64,000 nucleotides of DNA from Chamaecrista fasciculata (GCA_003254925.1 QANZ01035224.1:138942-202941); one strand, 5' to 3'. Numbered from the stretch's first letter, positions 48,108 to 59,525 are shown. Program-made: numbers and translations. The notes: generated by a model not told the origin, from the sequence alone.

Positions 48108-48740
48108 ATTATAATTGAGTAAATGAAATTTAAAGTAAATATAAGATTTAATGTTTGTAAAATAATTAAAGCCTTTTAATTTATTTCTTAAAAGATAAAA
48201 TTTTAAAATCTAGTTTATAAAAAAATTAATTATAATTAATACGATCTTTTAATTAAAACTTTTAATCGAAATCTAATAATTAATATAATGTGATTGTAAA
48301 TTTTGTTAGCACCATAATTATTAATTAGACTGTCAAACATTATATTTTCCGTTAAATTCAAAGTGATACTTTCATAAAAGAAATAAATTCATTATAATCA
48401 TATTTTTTTAAAAAATAAATTTCATATAATTGAGTAAATGAAATGGAAAGTAAATATAAGATTTAATGTTTGGAAAAAAAAATAAAACCTTTTAATTTAT
48501 TTCTTAAAAGATAAAAAAATTATAAAATTTAATTTATTAAAAAAAGTTAATTATAATTAATTTGATATTTTTTAATAAAAATTTAATTGAAATCTAATGA
48601 TTAATATAATGTGATTATAAATTTTGTTTACATCATAATTAGTAATTAGACTGTCAAACATTATATTTACTGATAAATTTGAAAGTAATACTTTCATAAA
48701 AGAAATAAAATAATTATAATCAAGTTTTTTAAAAATTAAA
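48108..48740 (+). repeat. Tandem duplication of about 315 bases
   Basis: Copy 1 (48108-48415) and copy 2 (48422-48740) share AATTGAGTAAATGAAAT, GTAAATATAAGATTTAATG, CCTTTTAATTTATTTCTTAA, TTAGACTGTCAAACATTATA and ACTTTCATAAAAGAAATAAA, in the same order. They are moderately diverged. AT-rich, non-coding. Confidence 0.75.
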
Positions 48741-49089
48741 TTTGTAATTTTATTTTTTATAAATTAAATTAAAAAACTTAAAAATGATTAATTTAATATG
48801 AAGTTTATAAAAGTAGTTGTACTTTTACTTTTACTTTTTTATTTTTTTTCGTTTTACTTTAAAATTTGTAAGAATTGTTTTGTTTGCAAAGAAAGAGCAA
48901 TAAATGTTTTATGATGGGAAGAGTGGGACCCACATGGTCGATTAGGCACGCAATCACGGAATCTATGGTGTGACTTTTAACAGCTGGCATGGCCATAGCA
49001 TCACGCGCTCTCACTTGTTATGTTTCGCTGAGTTTGCTCTCTCACTCTACACTCAAAATAAAGTCTCCTTGATATTATTTTAAAATTAG

Positions 49090-49850
49090 GTCAAAATCTT
49101 AATTTGATCCTCAAACGATGGGTAAGTTTTGTTTTGATTTTAAAACTATTTTTTGTTTCATTTTAGTCTTTTATGTGTTAGAATGTTCAAATTGGTCATA
49201 TATGTTTTCATAGTGATTCATTTTGGTCCCAAACTACGTAATATGATCATCTATCTCTCATTTCAAGTTCGATTTCAACAACCCGAGAGCTATATATTGT
49301 TTAATCAAGTATTTCTCTATCCAATTGAGACTATAGCAAACAAGGTCAAATTGAGTCTGAAAAGTGGGTTTCTCATTTTACGGTCAAACGAGCATAGTTA
49401 ATCATATATCTCTCATTTTAAGTTTGAATGCGATAAGTATAGAGTTATGAACTACTCTTGATGAATTGTTCTTTTCTATCTAGTTGGGATCATCAACAAA
49501 TGAGGTCAAATCAAGTCCCAAAAGTGTGTTTGGGACCAAAAGGTAAAAAATTATTGAAAGTTGGCCTCAAATCCACTTTCAATCTCAATTTGACCTAATT
49601 TGTTGACTATCACAATTAGATAGAAAAATGACTCGTCATGAGTAACTCACAACTTCGAACTCGTCGGATTTAAACTTAAAATAGAAAAAATGTTAAAAGT
49701 AAAAATGTAAAAAAAATTATAAGAAATCGTTCTCAAATTCATTTTTGGACTCGATTTAATTCTATTTGTTAACTATTTCAACTGTGTAGAAAAATGCTTT
49801 GTGAAAAGTAGCTCGTTACATTGGAACTTGTAAAATAGACATTACCAACT
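49090..49850. repeat. Repeat block with direct and inverted units
   Basis: Units carrying ATATATCTCTCATTTCAAGTT and AGGTCAAAT(T/C)(A/G)AGTC occur directly at about 49240-49380 and 49405-49535. Inverted units follow (GACCTAATTTGTTGAC, AAAAATGACTCGTCATGAG; later GATTTAATTCTATTTGTTAAC). Similar phrases are at 20820-21120. Probably a fold-back type non-autonomous element family; ends not defined. Confidence 0.4.
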
Positions 49851-49862
49851 TCATTTATTTTA

Positions 49863-51216
49863 GAGCAAACCCCCTTTTTGGTCCCTCAATTGTTACTGAT
49901 TCGAGGAATCGATCCCTCAATTGTGGGAAACTACAACTCAGTCCCTCAATTGTACAATCCCGTTTACGTTTTGGTCCCTCACGTCTGGTCCGTTAGTGAT
50001 AGAGGTGTTAAGTGATGACGTGTCACCGTTATCTGCTTAGGTGTCTGTTAAATGCTTAGTTGGCATGCCAAATAAATATCCAAGTCATTTTCCCTTGCCA
50101 CCTCATTAAAATAAATTAAAATCAAAATCAGAAGATGAAAGGACCATAGCATAGCGGCGTGTATGTATGGGATTACTAACTCACAATATAAAATTTCCCA
50201 AATCAGCAAAAGTGGTCCCAAACCCTAATGGTCCCAAACTCTGTCGAATCCTCTGCCTGCTCTCTCACCCTAAGCATCGTGCACCGTCGCCGCCCGCAAA
50301 TCACCGCCGTTGAAGTCGCCCGCCGGTCAAGATGCGACTGAAGTCCATCGGTAACCCACGGTAAGCATATCGTGTTTGTTTATTTTGTTTTTGTCTCATC
50401 GTGATAATCGAAGGCGGTTTTCTGTATGGACTGATAATCGAAGGCGGTTTTCTGATAATCGAAGCATCTCGGTCTATTAATGTGCAGACTCAAATATTTG
50501 AGCACTTGAAATAGAGAAAAAGCTTCCCTGTGATATGTATAATACAGAACTATTGGGTTGTTGGTCAAGCCATTCTGAATAGCTACTACTATGCTTAGTA
50601 ATAATGTGGTCAGTGTTCAAATTGGGTTTGTGTTCTCCGAGATTAAAATATGGTATGGTAGGGCCAATGGTGTAAATGGGGAAAGGTAACTCTGTTTTAA
50701 GCAGTGTCCTCAATTTGACCATTTGAAACAGAGAAAAAGCTTCCTTGTGATATGTACAACACAAAATTATTGGGTTGTGTCCTTGCTGCCTGACTTGAAT
50801 TGAGAGCAGACTCAAATCCAGTGAATGGCTGAAGCTTTTGTTTTTGGTTTCGAGCTTAATGTGCAGGAAATAAGAGCATCACTAGTATGAAAAAAGCAGA
50901 GCATGACTTGTAATGCATAGGGATGGAAGGTTTGCTCTCATTTTGGTCTGATTTTGATTTTAATTTATTTTAATGAGGTGGCAAGGGAAAATGACTTGGA
51001 TATTTATTTAGCATGCCAACTAAGCATTTAACAGACACCTAAGCAGATAACGGTGACACGTCATCACTTAACACCTCTATCACTAACGGACCAGACGTGA
51101 TGGACCAAAACGTAAACGGGATTGTACAATTGAGGGACTGAGTTGTAGTTTCCCACAATTGAGGGACCGATTCCTCGACTCAGTAACAATTGAGGGACCA
51201 AAAAGGGGGTTTGCTC
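49863..51216. mobile_element. Pack-MULE: 270-bp TIRs, perfect 9-bp target duplication, captured gene pieces
   Basis: TIRs run 49863-50132 and 50947-51216, starting GAGCAAACCCCCTTTTTGG, and are nearly identical. The 9-mer TTTATTTTA flanks both ends exactly (49854-49862 and 51217-51225), the Mutator-type target duplication. There is no transposase. The 0.8-kb interior includes a UDP-glycosyltransferase fragment on the - strand, a partial second copy of it, and at 50221-50369 a GC-rich exon-like piece with CGCCGCCCGC and an ATGCGACTGAAGTCC reading that runs into GGTAAGC, like a first exon with a donor site. A GATAATCGAAGGCGG unit is repeated three times at 50403-50465. Confidence 0.88.
50480..50790 (-). 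pseudogene. Captured UDP-glycosyltransferase fragment (UGT87A-like)
   Basis: On the - strand, 50710-50480 encodes LPFPIYTIGPTIPYFNLGE, then DHIITKHSSSYSEWLDQQ and NSSVLYISQGSFFSIS. The order Tyr-x-Ile-Gly-Pro, then W-L-D-x-Q-P-x-x-S-V-L-Y-I-S-x-G-S, is the mid-region of plant family-1 glycosyltransferases just before the PSPG box and looks closest to UGT87A members. About 77 residues remain of the roughly 450 usual, and neither the N-terminal acceptor domain nor the PSPG motif is present. The final 20 codons (VLYISQGSFFS region) are repeated with a frameshift at 50729-50783. It lies wholly between the TIRs, so it was carried as cargo. Confidence 0.75.
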
Positions 51217-51225
51217 TTTATTTTA

Positions 51226-52542
51226 CTATAAAACTAACAACCCTCTTTTCAAACCTGACTTACTTGTGAAACTAATTTGATTAAAAATGTATTTGTTAAG
51301 AGTTAAATTGTCATTAAATGTTCACCTTATAGAAAATTAAATAATTTATTTTATTTAAAATATAATAAAAAGTCTCTAATAATTTTTAGTGTTTATAAGA
51401 ACTTCTAAAATTATACAAAATGATATAAATTAATATATTCTATATATGAAATTTATAAAGCAACTTTGGAATAATATAATTTAAACATTATATTAAATTA
51501 CTATGCTTTTATAATTTAAAATTAATAATAAATTATCATTTTCTGTATGCAATTAGGCAAATATAATTTATATTTTAAATTTAATATTCAAAGAATCAAT
51601 AAATAAAAACTTTACAATTGTACTAAATATATAATCCACCCATCACTCCGAAGCTTCACTTTAAAACTTATAATTTACACCTGCACCGACGGTTTCTGGA
51701 GTAAATTCATAATTCACTTTTTAAAAAATAATTAAGTTGACAATTTAATCTTTAAAAGATTAAAATATACATTTTAATCCTTAAAAGACTGAAATATTAT
51801 ACTTATTGATCTTTTTTTAGACTAATGTGTATATTATTTTAATTTTTGAAGAATTAAACTATACATTTTAATTTTTGAAAGACTGTATTATTTACTCAAT
51901 AATCTTTTATGGACTAGCTTGTTAATTTGCTCAATTTCTCTTCTTATCCTGCTTGTATTCTCGACACATGTTCTAAGACATTTATTAAAAGTTAAAACAG
52001 GTGGGTACCCCACCTTGTCAACTTCAGTTTCCGTATAAAAAAGATGTAATTGTCAATAGGACTAAATTTCTAATTTTTTTAATAGTTTTCTAATATTTAC
52101 ATATCATACCAATGTTATACATTCTTATATATAAGGACATTTATTAGACAATTTTAAATAAAATTTTTACCAAATCACTAACATAACTTTTAAGGGCCTG
52201 TTGGGGAGCCTCTCAATCTCAATATCATCTCATCTCAACATCATCTCATCGGTTTTTTTATTTTTATAATACAAAAAAAATAAAAAAGGAGCCACATCAC
52301 CAAAAAAAAAAATAATGCCGAAGATGGGTACCTCGCCGGACAGGCTGTGGATGGAATTTTTTGGACAATGAAATCGCAGCATGTGCTGTGATTTGACTTG
52401 TTGAAATCGCAGCACATGGTGCGATTTCAACAACTAAAATCGCATTATCTAATTTTTTGGCCGACTTATACACAAACAAAAAAATTATACGAATGAAAAA
52501 TTAATTATATCAACTAATAAAAAATTATACAAGTCATCCGCC
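51226..52542. other. AT-rich intergenic DNA
   Basis: Mostly AT-rich without coding. A MITE-like inverted pattern is at about 51715-51925 (ATTTAATCTTTAAAAGATTAAAATAT and its inverse). From 52360 to 52440 the words AAATCGCAGCA and TGCTGTGATTT alternate in both orientations, probably the outer part of the MULE remnant that follows. Confidence 0.4.
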
Positions 52543-54139
52543 TCATCTTGGGGTATATTTATTTGGAGGGTTAAGCGTGTCTCGATCTCGTAGATAGGGC
52601 GGTGAGAAAAATGTTTGTGGTGGATGCATGTCAGCCTTTGAAAATGTTTGTGAATCAGGAGGAGGCATGTCATGCTGTGAAAGATATACAGGAGGCATGT
52701 CGTGCTGCACTGTATAGTCAGGATCCGTCAACAAGTCCAAGAAAGGTAGCTGTGGAAGGCGGGAAGACGACTCCGTGATGTCTAACGAGGTCGGACGTGC
52801 CGAAGAACCACCACTGTAGTATGCCGAACTAGAAAAACCGCCGAATGAACCAAAATTCTGCTGCGGAAGAGATACCCCAAGTGACAAGTCTGGGTAACCA
52901 AAATTCTGCGAACGACGGGAAGACGACTCCGGGACGTCTAACGTGGCCGAAGTACCACCATCGTAGAACGAGGACGAAGTCCCACCACCACTTAAGTATG
53001 CCGTCAAACCATCAAAAAGGGGGGATCCATGCCTATGCAATCGCTGTTAAGGCGGCTCCTGGTAAGCAGGGGATGACACATGATATGTTTGTCTCTGTGG
53101 CTTCTCATGTGCCGGGGGGTGCGATGGAGGCGACGGCGGCGACGACTGATCGTAAATTACCTGTTGTGGTTGTCTAGCCGAAAAATGCCCTTACCGCCAC
53201 CTCTTGTTTCTTGGTGGTGACTGTGTCGGAGGAATTTCTGGCAAATTAACGTCTGGCGTGGCGGGTGCCTGACGACTGCGTGCCAGCATGTTCCCATGTG
53301 CCTCCAGCCCCTCACCTAATGCCCCCTAACATTAATAAAGATGGTCCTGACTTGGTCGGCTAATTCTTCAACAGTGGTCTCTGGATTGTTAGCATGTTCT
53401 TCCAGCTTGTCCAAACTGTCGACCTGCATGAAGTCGTAAACATAAGTGATTATACGACAAAAAATATTAAATACACGATCACGGGAAAATAAATATGATT
53501 TACGCACCGCATACATGATGGATCCACCCATGGCGTCCAACCATCGCCATGTGTGCCTTCTGTACCACTTGAGGTACTCATCAAGCCTAACCAATGGCCT
53601 AGACGGTGCATTTATACTGAAGACAAATGGACGATGCCTATTTTCCCAGTCAACTTGGGTTTGTCCTCTAAGATCTCTTCCATGATAACCCAAGTTGTCT
53701 AAGTTCACTCCAGGACCAGGAAGGTGTTGGTCCATCTGAAACTGTCGCAGCACTCGATCAGGGTGGTGCCACTCGACTATATGCATACGTAACAGCAGAC
53801 ATGAGGACTGCCACACATAAGAGTTCTGCAGACAGTAGTCAGGGATGCGAGCTGCCACGGCGGCATCATTGTCATCTGTACTCTTCAGCCGTGACGCCCG
53901 ACTTGTATACAATGAAATCTCGCCAACACTTAATCGAAAATAATTTGGCAGCTAGCTTGAAAGCATCTTTAGTTTGATACATCTTCCCAAGACGCAACTC
54001 TGCATCATAATTGGTTTCGTCAACATACTCAGGATCCCGGTCTGCCCCTTGTACATCAACATACTGATTAAAAAAATTGTAACCCCGAGGGCGATACTCT
54101 CGAGCAGGAACGACATTCATTTGTGCATCATTATTTCTA
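52543..54139 (-). pseudogene. MuDR transposase N-terminus joined to a plant mobile domain (PMD) remnant
   Basis: Reading on the - strand from 54139, the first part carries LGKMYQTKDAFKLAAKLFSI and WRDFIVYKSGVT, matching the N-terminal DNA-binding region of MuDR-type transposases. At about 53885-53912 the reading switches to DYCLQNSYVWQS, HIVEWHHPDRVLRQFQMDQ, RPFVFSINAPSRP and YLKWYRRHTWRWL. This is the C-terminal half of a PMD (the aminotransferase-like domain of the MAIN/MAIL1 group, also found in plant MULE and Ty3 elements). After a break near 53310 a Pro/Ser/Gly-rich tail follows (PPTQSPPRNKRWR; HDMPPPDSQTFSK). The MULE catalytic DDE domain is missing. Stops and shifts show it is dead. 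Confidence 0.65.
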
Positions 54140-55270
54140 GGCCAAAGTCCTATTTTGGTCCCCCAGTTATGCTCCTTGTTCCAAATAGGACCCCCAGTTA
54201 TTTTTTGTTCCATATTGGTCCCCCAGTTATGCAAAACTTGAAAAAGTTGGTCCCTCTAACGTTTTCCATCCATTTTTCCGTTAAAAAAAGAGGAAAAATA
54301 AACTTTCATCCCCAAAAGTTTTATTTTCTTATATTAAGGTCCTTTTCTTTTTATAATAGGATCAAAACATAAGAAAATGAAGTAAATTAAGATTTTAAGT
54401 GAATTTACCCAAAAACACAAAATAAAAATCTCTCTCTGATTCCCCCTCTCTCTCTATCTCTCTCTCTCTTCACTTTTCTTCTCTTCACTCTCACTCTCTT
54501 CTCCTCCTCCGCCACCACCGCCACCGTCTCCGCCGCCGCCCGTCCGTCCTCCACCGCCGCGGCCAAATCTCTTCTGTCCTCTGTAACCAACGCCCTTCTT
54601 CACTACGCCGCCGCCAACGCCACCGACGAAGCTTCGACAATGTCCTCCACGGAGCTCGCCGCTGTCGCCGCCGGACCCCAAACCTAAACCTCCTGATCTT
54701 CGGCCTCACTCACGCGAACAGGGAAGCTCTTGCCGTCGAGCAAAAAGACGACGTTGGGTGTGCCGAGAGATGGAGGTGGTTCGGAGTCGGTCGTGTTGGG
54801 AAGGAAAGAAGGGTTTGGATGAAGAAGATGTTGAGGAAGAAGAAGATTGAAAGGTTTGGACTTTGGGTGAAGAAGATGAAAGACAAAGAGAGGAAGAAGA
54901 ATGCGAAGAGGAAGAAGATGAAAGACGAACACAAAATAAATGAGAGAGAGAGAGAGAGAGAGAGGGGAATTAGAGAGAGAGATTTATTTTGTGTTTTTGG
55001 GTAAATTCACTTAAAATCTTAATTTACTTCATTTTCTTATGTTTTGATCCTATTATAAAAAGAAAAGGACCTTAATATAAGAAAATAAAACTTTTGGGGA
55101 TGAAAGTTTATTTTTCCTCTTTTTTTAACGGAAAAATGGATAGAAAACGTTAGAGGGACCAATTTTTTCAAGTTTTGCATAACTGGGGGACCAATATGAA
55201 ACAAAAAAATAACTGGGGGACCTATTTGAAATAAGGAGCATAACTGGGGGACCAAAATAGGACTTTGGCC
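54140..55270. mobile_element. TIR element (probable Pack-MULE) with about 330-bp arms and captured gene-like cargo
   Basis: It starts GGCCAAAGTCCTATTTTGG and ends CCAAAATAGGACTTTGGCC. The arms are nearly identical for about 330 bases (54140-54470; 54945-55270) with TTTTGGTCCCCCAGTTATG phrases, suggesting recent activity. The interior is GC-rich and unlike the surroundings, with a DUF579-like fragment. The 9-mers outside (TTATTTCTA and TTTAGAAAA) do not match, so one side has probably been rearranged; the left flank is the MuDR remnant. No transposase inside. Confidence 0.7.
54590..54705 (+). pseudogene. Captured DUF579 (IRX15/GXM-like) fragment
   Basis: One frame reads NALLHYAAANATDEASTMSS and TELAAVAA, then after a one-base shift NLLIFGLTH. 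This order, an HYA motif, a helix with Glu-Leu, then a Leu-Phe-Gly-Leu-x-His strand, is that of the DUF579 domain of xylan-related IRX15 and glucuronoxylan methyltransferase proteins. Only about 40 residues are present; past the HA it is unlike the family. The upstream CCGCCGCCG-rich part (54505-54590) may be its 5' end. I base this on recognition of a short stretch, so confidence is moderate. Confidence 0.4.
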
Positions 55271-55630
55271 TTTAGAAAAAAATGAGAACTCAAATATTAG
55301 TTTGGTACTTGTGGGCTGTTTTACAAAGCTACAAAATACTTAGCGTACATCTTGCTTTACCATAACCAGATCATAGATGGTCAGCATTTCTTGTTCTATA
55401 GTTATAATTATAATCAGATGAAACCGAAGTAGTAATGCAAAAGAAATGTGGCTAAGAATCGTTCTTAATCAACTTTACCCTTTACCATAGACATAAAATC
55501 TGTACAAGGTATATAGCGACTTAGTGCGCAAGTGATCGCTGTGGTCCAATCCAATTGTACAAGTATACCCTATAAAGAATATATATATAATGCAAAAAGG
55601 AGGGTCCCATAATATATGTGACAGAAATAT

Positions 55631-55632
<2 letters not shown>

Positions 55633-55684
<52 letters not shown>
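55633..55684 (+). repeat. (TA)n(GA)n microsatellite
   Basis: A run of TA repeats passes directly into GA repeats. Non-coding; the chance open frame here is low-complexity. Confidence 0.9.
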
Positions 55685-55686
<2 letters not shown>

Positions 55687-57984
55687 GGGGTGGGGGTATA
55701 GTTAGTGAGTGCCTGAGTGGTAAGCCCACCAGCATTGTTATCATTATTTTGCAAACCTGAGGAAAGAAGGATGAACATATATAGCGAGGTTATAGCATGC
55801 ATATATCTATCCATGACAAGGAAAAAATTAAAATAATTAACAACTTAGTTTTTAAATGGTTATTTAATTGACAAGTCGATTATTAAAATATTAATATATA
55901 GTTTAATTATTAAAACATTAAAATGATATATTTTAAAATCATTTTTATGAATTAAAGAATATAATATTTAATTTTTTTTTAGGTTAAGAATATAGTATTT
56001 GAATTTTTCAAATATTAAACAGTGTATTTTAAATTTTGAAAGACTGGATTGTTAATTGGATAATTTTTTAATAATTGTGTTATTAGTTTAATTTAAAAAA
56101 ATAAAGAAATGGTAACTTTGGGACATTAGGTCTCTCTTAGGCGAGTTTGTGGGATACATCATGTAATAGCTTGGGGTGAACTTTNTATATATATATATGG
56201 AATATTAGTACTGCTTCCAACAAGTTGAATCTAATTATATATATATCGTCTAAGGGACAAAACACATACTTGATTGACCTTATCAACACATACGAGAGAG
56301 AGAGAGAGTAGCCTCTCCAATTATAAGTATGGTTGGGTGTCCTATATGGAACATGAACATTTGTGGACCTTCCATTATTCATTTATTTGACTACTCAACA
56401 TGCTCACCGGCCCTCCTCAAGTCATCTCTCAATATCAATGTCTTTTTTCTTTTTAAATAAAATAAAATTCGAGTTTTGAGTGTAAGTCTATGTCACGTGG
56501 ATTTTAATCGATATGGAAATAATTAAATTAAGCCTATCGGTAACTATTATCACAGCCCCACAATTGGAGTTTGCCCTAATTAAGCTGTTGAACTCTCTTG
56601 AAAATCATTTAATTAAACTTGTTCTTTTCAGTTTCTCATATCTCCTTTTTTTTTTTTTTTTTNTTTTTTTTTTTTTTATTAAGCAGTCCTCTATACCAGC
56701 CTCAAACACAGATATTCATGATTCAATTTTTTATTGATAACCATAGAAACTGGAGGTGCTGCAGGTTCATATATCCTAAATTTGATTCAGGAATTTTTAA
56801 ACAATATGAATTTGCTACATTAATATTTCTTCAATTGACGACATAATCGGTGGGAGGTTTGTTCTCCATGGAGCTGAGATATGGTAGAATTGTCAATATT
56901 TGTTAGAGACTTACGAGCTTGAAGAATTCTGAAATAAATCAGCTGGATTGTGAATTAGTTAAAGCAGTTGAAATATTAAAGAAAATTAGAGATGAGAAAG
57001 AAAGAGAATGATTAATCAATGAAGGATAAGAAAATGAAAAGAGATCCAACAATTATTTCTTCATACTTCAGCCAATATTATATCTGAAGGAATCTGTGTT
57101 TGAATGGAAAGTGTCTTTTAGTTGTTGTAATTTTGTGTTTTGGGGGTTTAAAAGAGAATCTGTATAACAGTCAGAAGCCCATGTGGTGTTGCGTACGTGT
57201 ATCATGGGCAGTGGCTTTTGGGTTCAACATTTGAAACGGATTCAAGGATTGGGCCTAATAGTCATGTAACTAAGATTTGGAAAGGCCTAGGGGTGGGGTC
57301 TAAAAACTGAAATAGCAAAACACAAAGTGAAAGGAGCCCATTTATATAATTTTATGGAAAAATAAAATTTTCAAGTTATAATTTTAGCTAAAAATATGTG
57401 CAAATCTTAATTGTGTATCACTAGATTATTATAAGATTTATAATTTTATTTTTTAAAAATATATATATATATATATGATAAATTTTTAATGATTATATAT
57501 AAATCTCAAAACATGATCTAATGATAAATAGTTACAAATTTTTAAAATTCGAAATTTCTAAAGTATTTGGCTACTTATATATTACATGATCACATCAATC
57601 CTTGTCTTGTCCCCCCGCCCTGCCACATGTGGGTTTGACTTTAAAGATTTATTATTTATCCATGCGAGTTGTGAGTGCTCAATAACTTGCACTGATAATG
57701 ACTTTCTACTAGTATTCGAGTTCAAATGGGATTACAAATTTACGATCGTGTGGATTAGCTTCATTTGGATTGCACTTGTCTCTTTAAGATTTTAACGGAG
57801 ATTTTTTTTTAAAAAAAACAGATAATTAAAATAATGACAGGAAGTTGGGCTTCTACTGAAGACAAATTACGAACAATGATTTAGATTTTAATTTTGGTGA
57901 ATTATTGCAGTATCCTTGCATTGTGTTATCGGTTTTACGAAAATTAACTTGTATCCAGAACTAAACGCAAAAGGAATCTTATAA
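55685..57984. other. AT-rich intergenic DNA, no gene seen
   Basis: Contains single N positions at about 56185 and 56663 (the latter in a poly-T run), a MITE-like inverted pattern at 55830-56075, and a GAGAGA run at 56294. A stretch at 56840-57250 has AGAGATGAGAAAGAAAGAG and TTTTGGGTTCAACATTTG, vaguely LTR-like but without identifiable ends. Confidence 0.4.
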
Positions 57985-59525
57985 CTGGGTTGCCTTGATG
58001 GCGATTGGCAAACTAAATTGAATTTTGTTTTTGGTTCAATGGTCATCAGTTGGTTTATGTTGACTACAAATTTTATTAATAAAATTGTACTAACTCAAAC
58101 GAATACTGAATGAGTTAGGTAGAAGAATTTTCTTTCTTGAAATACTTATATATATATATATATTAATTTGTTATTAATCGAAACATATTATAAGATATTT
58201 ATATAGAATATAATATAAAATGATGTCTCCGGAAACGATATCTTCTTATACTTTTTTTAGTTGTCTGCCCGGTATCCGAGGTCACTCCTCGACTAATCCA
58301 GACTCGACCCGGATCGCGCACCTGGCTATGGTGGATGAGTCTCACAACAACTGCATTCACAAAGACTCGAACACGGGACCTTGCTTAAGCGAAATCAAGT
58401 CGCTTACCACTTGTTGGTATATCTTCTTATACTTAAATGTGCACTTAATTATATTAGAAAATTAAAGTGCGCTATTAATAATTAAGACTTTATGTAGTGG
58501 TTGAAAATTGAGATGAGTTTCCTAAAAAAAGAAAAAAAAGAATTGAGATGAGTTCAATGACTTCCATAATTATTTTTGAAATTTATGAACTTGATGGAGT
58601 AATTTGGATACCAATGTTTTAAATACACGAACTATTGATCCAAACCAAATTAATCCACCAATTTCATAAATTTTAAATATGATCAACTCGTTTTATTGTC
58701 TGATTTTTTTTTGTTGTTGGACCAATTAGACTATCGATTCAATCTGATCCAAACAATATTGGTAAAAACTATGCCAAAATATAATGGTTACTTTTGAATA
58801 GGAATGATTAGAACTTATAAAAGAGTAGTTGAATGAGTTAATCTCTGTTCAAACAAAGTAACAAACCCAACCCAAAATCTTGAATTGCTTTGATCTGGAT
58901 TAATAGTTTGTGTATTTAAGACATTGAAATCAAAATTAATCCATCATCTTCATAAATTTTGAAAATATTTATGGAGGTCATTGAACATTTGAACTCATCT
59001 CAATCACCACATCAAGTCTTTTATATATATATATATATATAAATATATAAATATATAAATCGCAACTTTAATTTTCTAATGGTCCTTCTAAGTTTTAACA
59101 TGTGCCCTTAAGGCACATATTAAGATTACTTTTTATTTGTCAAGTGAGTTTTTAAATATTAAAAATTATATTTTAAATGAATTTTCGTAAATTTTAAGAT
59201 ATGAGTTACTCTACTAACTAATCAGAAAAATCTTAAAATATATCATAAAGACACATGTCAGATAAATCCATTTTCTATATACACTTGAGTATGAGAAGGT
59301 AGCATTTTCGGAGATATCATTTTATACGCTACATAATTTTTTTATAATATGTTTTCGATTAATAACTAATTAAGAAAATATAAGAATTTCAAGAAAGAAA
59401 ATTCTTCTCCCCAACTCATTCAGTATAGTCAGTCATTCGAGTTAAGTACAAGTCAACTTAAACCAACTGACCACTGAACCAAAAACAAAATTCAAACTAT
59501 TTCGCCATCAAGGCAACCCAATTAT
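57985..59525. repeat. Nested long inverted repeat (outer and inner arms)
   Basis: Outer arms: left 57985-58235 (GGTTGCCTTGATGGCGA, AATTTTGTTTTTGGTTCAATGG, AACTCAAACGAATACTGAATGAG), right 59310-59525 in inverse order (CTCATTCAGTATAGTCAGTC, CCATCAAGGCAACC). Inner arms: about 58485-58680 (ATTGAGATGAGTTCAATGAC, TTGATCCAAACCAAATTAATCC) against 58880-59010 (GGATTAATAGTTTG, GAACTCATCTCAATCACC). The whole folds into a large imperfect hairpin. The spacer includes a GC-richer 58255-58410 piece (CTCGACTAATCCAGACTCG, TCGAACACGGGACC), a repeat fragment of unknown class. No transposase. Probably an inverted-repeat transposon derivative. Confidence 0.6.
59084..59277. mobile_element. Small repeat, copy 1 (TGTGCCCTTAAGGCACA family)
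   Basis: A unit of about 190 bases, GTCCTTCTAAG...AACATGTGCCCTTAAGGCACA, then ATGAATTTTCGTAAATTTTAAG and ACTCTACTAAC. It recurs at 59911. No coding. It partly overlaps the inverted repeat, so it inserted into or is part of it. Confidence 0.5.

Larger units (their letters stand above)
47491..49862. other. AT-rich intergenic DNA with duplications
   Basis: No gene is supported. It contains the 315-bp tandem duplication and a folded repeat block listed separately, plus a GC-richer patch at 48915-49060 (GGGACCCACATGG, CATCACGCGCTCTC) that may be a remnant of something but shows no open frame. Confidence 0.5.

Noticed and set aside
52845-53177. 110-codon + strand frame
   Set aside because: Opposite to the Pro/Ser-rich tail of the PMD remnant; no motif.
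54405-55004. Several Arg/Glu- and Arg/Trp-rich frames
   Set aside because: Low-complexity translations of GA/CT-rich TIR and CCGCCG repeats; no conserved domain except the short DUF579-like stretch.
58220-58465. 81-codon frame with SCLPGIRGHSSTNPDS
   Set aside because: Lies in the spacer of the inverted repeat in a dispersed repeat fragment; no known domain.
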